This document shows positions 1 to 6,486 of a stretch of 6,515 bases of DNA, in pieces; within the stretch, counting starts at the first letter, position 1; the number at the start of each line of letters is the position of its first letter. The stretch lies in the NCBI GenBank assembly GCA_029776555.1, contig JAKOSZ010000351.1:1-6515 (forward strand), in the 5' to 3' direction. This stretch comes from Bacillota bacterium (GTDB lineage Bacteria > Bacillota > Clostridia > Acetivibrionales > JAKOSZ01). Made by a program: the position numbers and the translations under genes. The notes beneath the pieces were generated by a model. It saw only the letters and a program-made list of their open reading frames with translations, had not been told where the DNA came from and did no database searches.

Positions 1-1679
1 AACTGGAGTTTAAGCCGGAGGAGAAGGTTATTGACTTCAGGCTGAGGAAAACCGCAAAGGAGCTTAAGGAAAAGACCGGCAAGGACGAGCCCCTGCTAGA
101 TGAGGGAATTACGCCAAAAAGGCCCCGTTTTAAGAATTACTTAATTGACAACGAAGAGGAGAAAAGGGAATCGGAGGCAAAAGGGTCTTCCGCCCCGCTT
201 TCCATAGAAATTGCCGGCGGGGAAGGAGAATACCGATACTATGAACTTCCCCCCATAGATTTGCTTGCAGAACCCAGGCGGGATACGGTAAACGGCAAGA
301 GCGCAAAGAGCGAAGCCATAGAGGTCGCCAGGAAACTGGAGGACACTCTGAGGAGCTTTGGCGTTGAGGCCAAGGTGGTAAACATAACCCGGGGGCCGGC
401 CATCACCCGCTACGAACTTCAGCCCAGCTCCGGCGTTAAGGTGAGGAAGATTGTGAGCCTTTCCGATGACATTGCCTTGAACCTGGCTTCGGAGGTTGTG
501 AGAATTGAAGCCCCCATACCGGGAAAGGCTGCGGTGGGGATAGAAGTCCCCAACAAGGAAGTGGCTTCGGTGCTCTTAAGGGAGATTATTCAGTCGTCGG
601 AGTTCTTAAAACATCCCTCCAAGGTGGCCTTTGCCCTTGGGAAGGACATTTCTGGCGAGTGCGTCATTGCCGACATATCAAAGATGCCTCATCTGCTCAT
701 TGCCGGAGCCACGGGTTCGGGGAAGAGCGTGTGCATAAACAGCCTTATAGTCAGTATCCTCTATAAGGCCAAACCGGACGAGGTAAAGCTTTTGCTGATA
801 GACCCCAAGGTTGTGGAACTGGGCATGTACAACGGGATACCCCACCTTCTTATCCCGGTTGTGACAGAGCCCAAAAAGGCTGCCGGGGCGCTGAACTGGG
901 CAGTCCAGGAAATGATGACCCGTTACAGGCTTTTCTCCGAAAAAGGGGTAAGGGACATCGAGGGTTACAACCGGCTCATCAGCCAATCGGATGATGGGCA
1001 GCCGCTGCCCCAGGTGGTAATTATTATTGACGAGCTGGCGGATCTGATGATGGTAGCGCCGGGAGAGGTGGAAGACGCCATATGCAGGCTGGCCCAGATG
1101 GCCAGGGCTGCCGGCATGCACCTGGTCATAGCCACCCAGAGGCCTTCGGTGGACGTGATTACCGGCATTATTAAAGCCAACATACCTTCCAGGATATCCT
1201 TCATGGTCTCTTCCCAGGTGGATTCAAGGACCATCCTGGACATGGGCGGGGCGGAAAAGCTCTTGGGCAGGGGGGACATGCTTTACCATCCGGTAGGCAT
1301 GCCTAAGCCCATCCGGGTAAAGGGAGCTTTTGTTTCCGAAAGGGAAGTGGAGAGTATTGTTGAGTTTGTTAAGAAACAGGAAATGGCCCAGTATGACAAC
1401 GAGATAATAGAGAGGATTAACAGCAGTGAAGACTTTGGTTCCGGCGACAGCCAGGACGAAGACGATGAGCTTCTGCCCAGGGCCATTGAAATGGTGGTGG
1501 AATCAGGCCAGGCCTCGGCTTCCATGATACAGAGGAGGTTCAGGATAGGATACAACAGGGCGGCAAGGATTATTGAGCAGATGGAGGCCAGGGGAATAGT
1601 CGGAAAGCCTGAGGGAAGCAAGCCCAGGCAGGTCCTTATTACAAAACAGCAGTGGCTGGAGATGGAAATGAGGGATTGA
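1..1679 (+). CDS. ftsK: DNA translocase FtsK/SpoIIIE, C-terminal part (5' end outside window)
   Basis: This is an ATP-driven double-stranded DNA pump that moves chromosome DNA through the closing septum; in sporulating Firmicutes the SpoIIIE members fill the forespore. The frame is open from base 3, so the gene begins upstream; the N-terminal membrane helices and most of the linker are missing. About 558 codons are visible. A charged linker (bases 3-240) leads to the family signature YELPPIDLL (about 240-266). The Walker A motif GATGSGKS is at 705-728 and the Walker B VVIIIDE at 1014-1034, followed by the ATQRPSVDVITGIIKANIP segment typical of the family. The C-terminal gamma winged helix (about 1470-1676), with RRFRIGYNRAARII, recognises polar DNA motifs. 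The TTG at 261 is internal, not a start, because it lies within the conserved signature. The stop at 1677 is 3 nt before the TPR gene. Sequence alone does not separate FtsK from SpoIIIE. Confidence 0.97.
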   Translation, partial: LEFKPEEKVIDFRLRKTAKELKEKTGKDEPLLDEGITPKRPRFKNYLIDNEEEKRESEAKGSSAPLSIEIAGGEGEYRYYELPPIDLLAEPRRDTVNGKSAKSEAIEVARKLEDTLRSFGVEAKVVNITRGPAITRYELQPSSGVKVRKIVSLSDDIALNLASEVVRIEAPIPGKAAVGIEVPNKEVASVLLREIIQSSEFLKHPSKVAFALGKDISGECVIADISKMPHLLIAGATGSGKSVCINSLIVSILYKAKPDEVKLLLIDPKVVELGMYNGIPHLLIPVVTEPKKAAGALNWAVQEMMTRYRLFSEKGVRDIEGYNRLISQSDDGQPLPQVVIIIDELADLMMVAPGEVEDAICRLAQMARAAGMHLVIATQRPSVDVITGIIKANIPSRISFMVSSQVDSRTILDMGGAEKLLGRGDMLYHPVGMPKPIRVKGAFVSEREVESIVEFVKKQEMAQYDNEIIERINSSEDFGSGDSQDEDDELLPRAIEMVVESGQASASMIQRRFRIGYNRAARIIEQMEARGIVGKPEGSKPRQVLITKQQWLEMEMRD

Positions 1680-1682
1680 GCC

Positions 1683-3485
1683 ATGTCCGTCATAGTAGGG
1701 TTTGTCATACTCCTTATGCTGCTGTTTCTCATTTACATGCTGCTGCGCTTCCTGGCTGAAAGGAAGATGTACCTGCTTCTTCCTTTGTGTCTTCAAATAC
1801 TGGTTTTCACCATGGCGGTGCTGTGCTTTTTCCAGGACATTAAAATCCTGGGGAGCACCTTTCTGGAGCTCTTGTATATCTTAATCGGCATAATTGTCCC
1901 GCTTTTTTTCATATTTATGGATTTTCGAAAACTGGCCCATCGCTTTAAGAAGATGGGCATTATTTTAAGCTTAAGTGAGGTCTGGAACATTGACAGGGCA
2001 GGCGGAAAAGCGGATTTAAATCAAGAGATAGAGCCGCCGGCAGCGGACAGGACCATGGGAGAAATTGCCGGGGAAATAGAAGCCTTCATGCCGGGATTTA
2101 AAAGCGGTTTAATGATGTGCCTTTCCCGGGCCGGCGCCATGGCTTTGAAAGGCGACATAAACGGCGCCCTGGGCGTCTATGAAGCCCTTATAAGGCTTGT
2201 AAACAGCTCTCCCCGCCTGTTCTATAACTACGGCAATTTAAATTACAGGGTAAAAAGGTATAGGGAGGCCTATGATAGTTACAGGAGGGCCATTGAGCTT
2301 CTGGACCGGCAGAAGAGCGAGGAAGGGCCTGATGTAAGCCCGCCGTCGGAAGAAACCCCCGATAAGCTCGAAGACAAGGACAATTTCTACGCCGCGGTCT
2401 GCTACAACATGGGCAATGCCCTGTACGGTCTTCGCCGCTTTGACCGTGCCGTTGACTGGTATGAAAAGGCGGAAAGGGATCCCGGGATGGCCAGGCAGGC
2501 AGCTAAAAACATCATCATATCCCTTCTTAACCTTTCCAGGTACAGTGAAGCCGAAAAGAGGTGCAGGTACCTGATTTCACTGAATGAGGCCTCTTCCTGG
2601 CCCTGGTTTGTGCTGGGAAAAATTCTCACTGAAAGCGGCAGGCCGGAAGAAGCCCAGGAAGCCCTGGAACAGTGTATCAGGTTGGATCCCCGCTCCAGGG
2701 AGGCCTACCTCCTTCTGGGAAGCCTGTATTACAAGTCCAACAGCTTTGACAGGGCAATAAGCGCGTACGAGAACGCCGCAAGGCTGGACCCCGCCGACAG
2801 CTCTGTCATGTATACCCTGGGTACGGCTTTGTTCCGCGGGGGTAAGATGGAAAAGGCGGTAAGGGCCTTTAGAGATGTGGTTGAGTTGGAACCTGACAAC
2901 TACAAGGCCTACTATAACATGGCTGTTGCCCTTGACCAACTGGGAAGGCAGCATGAGGCCGCAAGGGCCTTTGAAAAAGTAATTGAGCTCAAGCCTGATT
3001 TCCCGGATGCCTATAACAACCTGGGCATCCTTCTCTCCATCATGGGCAGGTATGAGGAAGCGCTGAAGGTGTACGAGAAGGGCATTAAGGTAGATCCCGA
3101 CGCCCACGGCATCTATTTCAACATGGGGGTGACCTGTTATGAAATGGGACGTTTCGCCGATGCGGTAAAGGCTTACAGAAAGTCTTTAAGCATTTGTCCT
3201 GATACCCGTGATGTGTACTGCCACTTAGGGGCTGCGCTGGTGAGGTTAAGACTCTATGACGAAGCCGTAAAAGTGTACAAGAAAGCCCTTTCGGTGCATG
3301 TTTCGGACAGCGAGCTCTTTTACAACATTTCAACGGTGTACGCCCTGTTAAACATGAAGGACACAGCCCTTGAAAACCTTAAGAAAGCCATTGAGCTGGA
3401 CGTGAACCTAAAGGCTGAAGCCAGAAACAACAAGGCCTTTGAAAGAATAAGGACCATGCCCGAGTTCCGGGAACTGGTGTCTTAA
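1683..3485 (+). CDS. Membrane-anchored tetratricopeptide-repeat (TPR) protein
   Basis: This 600-residue protein has no function I can recognise by name. Three hydrophobic helices lie at about residues 3-24, 30-50 and 58-79, followed by a basic stretch (RKLAHRFKKMG) that should sit in the cytoplasm, then a linker. From about residue 143 to 575 there are about twelve 34-residue TPR units. An acidic, proline-rich insert (about 210-230) interrupts the array after the second unit. The later units are regular, with the usual G/Y/A positions and endings such as IELKPD and IKVDPD. The C-terminus (NNKAFERIRTMPEFRELV) matches the cap often found at the end of TPR arrays. TPRs bind other proteins, so a membrane scaffold is the best inference. 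The ATG has AGGGA 7 nt upstream, inside the end of ftsK, and follows the ftsK stop by 3 nt. Co-transcription and translational coupling with ftsK are therefore likely. No enzymatic domain is visible. Confidence 0.93.
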   Translation: MSVIVGFVILLMLLFLIYMLLRFLAERKMYLLLPLCLQILVFTMAVLCFFQDIKILGSTFLELLYILIGIIVPLFFIFMDFRKLAHRFKKMGIILSLSEVWNIDRAGGKADLNQEIEPPAADRTMGEIAGEIEAFMPGFKSGLMMCLSRAGAMALKGDINGALGVYEALIRLVNSSPRLFYNYGNLNYRVKRYREAYDSYRRAIELLDRQKSEEGPDVSPPSEETPDKLEDKDNFYAAVCYNMGNALYGLRRFDRAVDWYEKAERDPGMARQAAKNIIISLLNLSRYSEAEKRCRYLISLNEASSWPWFVLGKILTESGRPEEAQEALEQCIRLDPRSREAYLLLGSLYYKSNSFDRAISAYENAARLDPADSSVMYTLGTALFRGGKMEKAVRAFRDVVELEPDNYKAYYNMAVALDQLGRQHEAARAFEKVIELKPDFPDAYNNLGILLSIMGRYEEALKVYEKGIKVDPDAHGIYFNMGVTCYEMGRFADAVKAYRKSLSICPDTRDVYCHLGAALVRLRLYDEAVKVYKKALSVHVSDSELFYNISTVYALLNMKDTALENLKKAIELDVNLKAEARNNKAFERIRTMPEFRELVS

Positions 3486-3518
3486 CGCTTTCAGGCCTCC
3501 CGTTCGAAGCCCCTTAAA

Positions 3519-3547
3519 TTGACACCCGGAATTAAATAAAATAAAAT
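3519..3547 (+). promoter_or_regulatory. Sigma-A-type promoter for folD
   Basis: The -35 box TTGACA (3519-3524) is perfect. It is followed by a 17-nt spacer and the -10 box TAAAAT (3542-3547), one mismatch from TATAAT. The spacer end is AT-rich. Transcription would start near 3554, giving a leader of about 130 nt before folD. It lies in the only gap between the TPR gene and folD, so folD can be expressed independently of ftsK and the TPR gene. Confidence 0.75.
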
Positions 3548-3569
3548 TAAAATGCTGCATCGCATTAAT

Positions 3570-3615
3570 AAGCCAGTTCTTTCCCCGGCGGCGGTTTGCC
3601 GGGATAATGGCTTTT
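3570..3615 (+). terminator. Terminator-like hairpin inside the folD leader (possible attenuator)
   Basis: An outer stem AAGCCA (3570-3575) pairs with TGGCTT (3608-3613), and an inner stem CCCGGC (3584-3589) pairs with GCCGGG (3598-3603). The T run that follows is short (3612-3615), then A-rich. It lies downstream of the promoter at 3519-3547 and upstream of folD. It could end read-through from the TPR gene, or act as a conditional terminator for folD. A further hairpin, CCGGG (3626-3630) with CCCGG (3642-3646), lies just downstream and could compete with the first because both contain CCGGG/CCCGG segments. The weak T run makes efficient intrinsic termination uncertain. I saw no ZTP or tetrahydrofolate riboswitch consensus here. 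Confidence 0.45.
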
Positions 3616-3685
3616 AAAAAGCTTTCCGGGTAAAGGAATTGCCCGGGCTAAAAGGCATCTTTTATGAAAGGCGTGATTGGTCTAT

Positions 3686-4543
3686 ATGAGTGCCATGATC
3701 CTTAACGGGACTGAGCTTTCAAACCGAATCAGGAGCGACATTAAAAAGGAAGTGGAGTCATTAAGAGAGGGGGGAGTGGTTCCGGGGCTTGCCGTAGTTT
3801 TGGTTGGGAATGACCCTGCGTCCAGGATTTATGTGAATAGAAAGAAGAAGGCCTGCGAGGAAACAGGAATCCGGTTTTTTGAGCACACTTTTGAAGAGGA
3901 TACGGCGGAGGACAAGCTGGTCTCCACAATAGAAGAGCTGAACAGGGATGAAAAGGTGAACGGGATCCTGGTTCAGCTTCCGCTGCCGGAGGGCTTTAAC
4001 CAGGAGAAACTGCTTGATAGGATTGACCCATTGAAGGATGTGGACGGCCTCCACCCCTTCAACACGGGGAAACTTTTGAGCGGGGCCCCTGTTTTCCTGC
4101 CCTGCACCCCTGCGGGGATTATGGAGTTAATGGAGGCAAACGGAATCAGCGTTGCCGGAAAAGAGTGCGTTGTGGTCGGCAGGAGCAACATCGTGGGTAA
4201 GCCGGCGGCAGTTTTGCTGCTTTTGAAAAACGGCACCGTAACCGTATGCCATTCCCGGACCAGGAACCTGGAGGAAGTGTGCCGGAGGGCTGACATACTG
4301 GTTGTGGCCATTGGTAAGCCCGAGTTTGTTAACGGTTCCTTTGTAAAAGAGGGGGCCTGTGTCATAGACGTGGGCATCAACAGGCTGGGAGACGGGAAAC
4401 TGGCAGGCGACGTAAAGTTTGAGGAAGTGTCCCGGATAGCCTCAGCCATTACTCCTGTGCCCGGGGGAGTGGGGCCCATGACTATTGCCATGCTCCTTAA
4501 AAACACCGTAAAGGCTGCGAAAATACAAAAGGGCCTGGCCTAG
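3686..4543 (+). CDS. folD: Bifunctional methylenetetrahydrofolate dehydrogenase / methenyltetrahydrofolate cyclohydrolase FolD
   Basis: This cytosolic enzyme interconverts 5,10-methylene-, 5,10-methenyl- and 10-formyl-tetrahydrofolate using NADP(H), supplying one-carbon units for purine and formyl-methionine synthesis. All expected residues are present: the YVNRK motif with catalytic Lys53, Gln97 in GILVQLPLP, and Asp120 in KDVDGLH, each one position earlier than in the E. coli enzyme. The nucleotide-binding domain has GRSNIVGKP (about 165-173) and the C-terminal PGGVGPMT (about 259-266). At 285 residues it has the normal length. I chose ATG 3686 because MSAMILNG aligns with the usual FolD N-terminus. 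An in-frame TTG at 3677 lies 5 nt after the SD-like AAAGG (3667-3671) and would add three residues (MVY); the SD spacing actually suits it better, so the start is not settled. The gene has its own promoter and leader, and is a single-gene unit as far as visible. Confidence 0.97.
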   Translation: MSAMILNGTELSNRIRSDIKKEVESLREGGVVPGLAVVLVGNDPASRIYVNRKKKACEETGIRFFEHTFEEDTAEDKLVSTIEELNRDEKVNGILVQLPLPEGFNQEKLLDRIDPLKDVDGLHPFNTGKLLSGAPVFLPCTPAGIMELMEANGISVAGKECVVVGRSNIVGKPAAVLLLLKNGTVTVCHSRTRNLEEVCRRADILVVAIGKPEFVNGSFVKEGACVIDVGINRLGDGKLAGDVKFEEVSRIASAITPVPGGVGPMTIAMLLKNTVKAAKIQKGLA

Positions 4544-4566
4544 TTAAAAGCCAGGCTTGTGGTCAG

Positions 4567-4613
4567 AGCCGCTGGATAGGCCTCCCAGCTGTGGGGTAGG
4601 GATGGCGGCTTTT
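4567..4613 (+). terminator. Terminator-like structured hairpin after folD
   Basis: AGCCGC (4567-4572) pairs with GCGGCT (4605-4610). An inner stem CCCA (4584-4587) pairs with TGGG (4592-4595) around a GCTG loop, flanked by a further CC/GG pairing (4581-4582 with 4599-4600). A run of only four T (4610-4613) follows. It lies between folD and the rny promoter, where a terminator is expected. The short T run and long internal arm are atypical, so another structured RNA element is possible. Confidence 0.45.
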
Positions 4614-4630
4614 CCGGGGACCGGAGATTC

Positions 4631-4659
4631 TTGACATTGTTTTCAAAAGGGTTTACAAT
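4631..4659 (+). promoter_or_regulatory. Strong sigma-A-type promoter for rny
   Basis: TTGACA (4631-4636), a 17-nt spacer and TACAAT (4654-4659) give a nearly ideal vegetative promoter, with one mismatch in twelve positions. Transcription should start around 4666, leaving roughly 260 nt of leader before rny. Such strength, combined with a long leader, suggests that output is limited at a later step. Confidence 0.82.
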
Positions 4660-4665
4660 GAGCGT

Positions 4666-4915
4666 GTAGATGATGATATTTTATAAAAAGAGACAATAAT
4701 TATTAAAGAAGGTATTTAATGGCCGCTTTAATAACCCCTTGGAAAATCGTAAGGTGAGGAAAGCTATCCGACCTATGTGCTATTGCTAATGTCTTAAATA
4801 GCAGTTGTCTTGTGAAAGATATACTGCCTAAGCGATTGTTGATACTTAAGGGACAAACCGTTTTGCCAGGGTAAGAAAACCAGCAGATCGGCTATCGAAC
4901 ATTGAAAACTGAATA
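4666..4915 (+). ncRNA. Long structured 5' leader of rny (unidentified RNA element)
   Basis: Most of this gene-free stretch folds locally. Pairings seen by eye: GGTATT (4711-4716) with AATAACC (4730-4736, one bulge); AGGT/ACCT (4752-4755 with 4771-4774) enclosing GGA/TCC; TGCTATT/AATAGCA (4778-4784 with 4797-4803); an 11-bp stem 4801-4811 with 4816-4827, one bulged T, closed by the GNRA loop GTGA (4812-4815); and GG-CAAA/TTTG-CC (4851-4867, one bulged A). The second stem and the GTGA hairpin share bases 4801-4803. No terminator separates the element from rny, so it is probably a cis-acting leader or is cut from the rny transcript. I do not recognise T-box, M-box, ydaO, cobalamin, yybP, 6S, SRP, tmRNA or RNase P signatures. 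A Firmicute RNA such as the raiA motif is untested. The exact ends are inferred. Confidence 0.5.
4719..4757 (+). CDS. Possible 12-codon upstream ORF in the rny leader
   Basis: An ATG at 4719 opens a frame encoding MAALITPWKIVR and stops with TGA at 4755-4757. An SD-like AAAGAAGG ends at 4712, six bases before the ATG, which is good spacing. Its stop codon falls inside the AGGT/ACCT stem of the leader. Translating ribosomes would therefore disturb that fold. The composition has no run of a single amino acid typical of a classical attenuator peptide. A chance ORF of this length is quite possible. Confidence 0.25.
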   Translation: MAALITPWKIVR

Positions 4916-4923
4916 GGGAGGTG
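4916..4923 (+). promoter_or_regulatory. Shine-Dalgarno sequence of rny, which decides the start
   Basis: GGGAGGTG contains GGAGGTG, a seven-base complement to the 16S rRNA 3' end. It includes the GTG at 4921, so that GTG cannot be the start used with this site. Six bases separate it from ATT at 4930. No other SD-like sequence lies 5-10 nt upstream of 4921. Confidence 0.8.
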
Positions 4924-4929
4924 TGCGGT

Positions 4930-6486
4930 ATTAACATTTTTTTTATTGGTTTAGCAGTTGGATTAGTAATTGCAGTAATTGCTTCATTTATAATGTTCAG
5001 GAAGGGAATTGAGTTCCGCAGGAAAAAGGCGGAAGCTGAAATTGGTTCGGCGGAACAGGAAGCAAAAAGAGTTATCAGTGAAGCACAGAAAACGGCAGAG
5101 AGCAGGAAAAGAGAGATCCTGTTAGAGGTTAAGGAGGAGGTTCATCGGAGCAGGTTAGAATTGGAAAGAGAGATCAGGGACCGCAGAAATGAACTGCAGC
5201 GCAGCGAGAGAAGGCTTATACAGAAGGAGGAAACCCTTGACAGAAAGCTTGAAGCCCTTGAACAGAAGGATGAGCTTTTAAATAAGAAAAGCAAAGAGCT
5301 TCAGTTGTTACAGGATAGGACAAGCGAAATCCTTAAAAAGCAGATGGAAGAACTGGAGAGGATATCTGGGCTTTCAGTGGAGGAAGCCAAGGAATACCTC
5401 CTTAAGAACGTAGAGAGCGAAGTCAGGCATGAAATTGCCGTAATGATCAAGGAGCATGAGCAGAGGGCAAAGGAGGAAGCGGACCGCAAGGCAAAGGAGA
5501 TTATAGCCTATGCCATACAGAAGTGCGCGGCCGACCACGTATCCGAGGCCACGGTATCGGTTGTACCGCTTCCCAATGACGAGATGAAAGGGAGGATAAT
5601 AGGCCGGGAAGGCCGAAATATAAGAACCCTTGAAACATTGACAGGCATTGACCTTATAATAGACGATACGCCAGAAGCGGTTATTCTTTCGGGATTTGAT
5701 CCCATAAGGAGAGAGATAGCGAGGATAGCTTTGGAGAAACTTATACTGGATGGACGAATACATCCGGCGAGAATAGAGGAGATGGTTGAAAAAGCCAAGG
5801 CAGAAGTGGAAAACACCATCCGGCAGGAAGGCGAACACGCCTTATTTGAAACAGGGGTACATGGTCTTAATCCGGAGCTTGTTAAACTCCTGGGTAAACT
5901 CAAGTTTAGAACCAGCTACGGGCAGAACGTCCTCACCCATTCCATTGAGGTGGCTCACCTGGCGGGAATAATGGCGATGGAACTGGGGGTTGACGCGAAC
6001 CTGGCCAAGAGGGCTGGACTCCTTCATGACATAGGAAAAGCGGTCGATTACGAGGTTGAAGGTTCCCATGTAACCATAGGAGCCGAGCTGGCAAAGAAGT
6101 ACAAGGAAAGCGACGAAGTGGTCAATGCCATACTGGCCCATCACGGGGATGTGGAAGCGACTTCTGTTATTGCGGTCTTAGTCCAGGCCGCAGACTCCAT
6201 ATCGGCGGCCAGGCCGGGCGCCCGGAGAGAGACGCTGGAGTCCTATATAAAGAGGATTGAAAAGCTTGAGGAGTTAGCCAATTCCTTCCCCGGGGTTGAA
6301 AAATCCTTTGCCATACAGGCGGGCAGAGAACTGAGAATCATAGTGAAGCCTGAAGAAGTGTCCGATGACGAGATGATTTTGAAAGCCCGGGAAATAGTCA
6401 AGAGGATAGAGAATGAACTTGAGTACCCCGGACAGATTAAGATCAGCGTAATCAGGGAAACAAGGGCTATTGAGTATGCGAAGTAA
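4930..6486 (+). CDS. rny: Ribonuclease Y (membrane-anchored endoribonuclease)
   Basis: RNase Y starts mRNA decay in Firmicutes by cutting 5'-monophosphorylated transcripts, and anchors degradation factors at the membrane. Residues here count from 4930. One hydrophobic helix (about 3-22) precedes a basic stop-transfer segment (FRKG), then a long charged coiled coil (about 28-190). The KH domain has GRIIGREGRN at 221-230. The HD domain has His337, the HD pair His366-Asp367 in LLHDIGKA, and His404-His405 in AHHGD. The paired HD falls within two positions of B. subtilis His368-Asp369. The length of 518 compares with 520 in B. subtilis. The start is unusual: GTG 4921 lies within the SD, the first in-frame ATG (4993) would remove the membrane helix, and ATT 4930 sits six bases after the SD. 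AUU initiation is therefore my preferred reading; GTG 4921 (521 residues) is the conventional alternative. An ATG-to-ATT sequence error is also possible. The gene has its own strong promoter and a long leader. Confidence 0.96.
   Translation: MNIFFIGLAVGLVIAVIASFIMFRKGIEFRRKKAEAEIGSAEQEAKRVISEAQKTAESRKREILLEVKEEVHRSRLELEREIRDRRNELQRSERRLIQKEETLDRKLEALEQKDELLNKKSKELQLLQDRTSEILKKQMEELERISGLSVEEAKEYLLKNVESEVRHEIAVMIKEHEQRAKEEADRKAKEIIAYAIQKCAADHVSEATVSVVPLPNDEMKGRIIGREGRNIRTLETLTGIDLIIDDTPEAVILSGFDPIRREIARIALEKLILDGRIHPARIEEMVEKAKAEVENTIRQEGEHALFETGVHGLNPELVKLLGKLKFRTSYGQNVLTHSIEVAHLAGIMAMELGVDANLAKRAGLLHDIGKAVDYEVEGSHVTIGAELAKKYKESDEVVNAILAHHGDVEATSVIAVLVQAADSISAARPGARRETLESYIKRIEKLEELANSFPGVEKSFAIQAGRELRIIVKPEEVSDDEMILKAREIVKRIENELEYPGQIKISVIRETRAIEYAK

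Noticed and set aside
678..1279. Overlapping reverse-strand open frames opposite ftsK, and similar ones opposite the other genes
   Set aside because: They lie wholly opposite well-conserved coding sequence, have no ribosome binding sites that I could see, and encode low-complexity or unrecognisable proteins.
4533..4556. Inverted repeat GCCTGGC/GCCAGGC across the folD stop codon as a terminator
   Set aside because: The stem is 7 bp with a 10-nt loop, but it is followed by TTGTGG with no T run and its first arm lies in the coding sequence. The hairpin at 4567-4613 is the better terminator candidate.
4801..4830. Group I intron core, suggested by AAGATATACTG
   Set aside because: This segment is the 3' arm of a simple hairpin with a GTGA loop. 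No matching P/Q/R elements or splice context are seen, and the region is not inside a gene.
4752..4850. M-box magnesium riboswitch or RNase P RNA, suggested by AGGTGAGG and GAGGAAAG
   Set aside because: Only short fragments match. The other conserved blocks of either family are absent around them.
4921..4923. GTG as the start codon of rny
   Set aside because: It is part of the SD GGGAGGTG itself, and no other SD lies at a useful distance upstream. It remains the conventional alternative if AUU initiation is not accepted.
4921..4929. Group II intron 5' end, suggested by GTGCG near 4923
   Set aside because: No domain V-like sequence or reverse transcriptase is present, and the bases belong to the SD and the spacer before rny.
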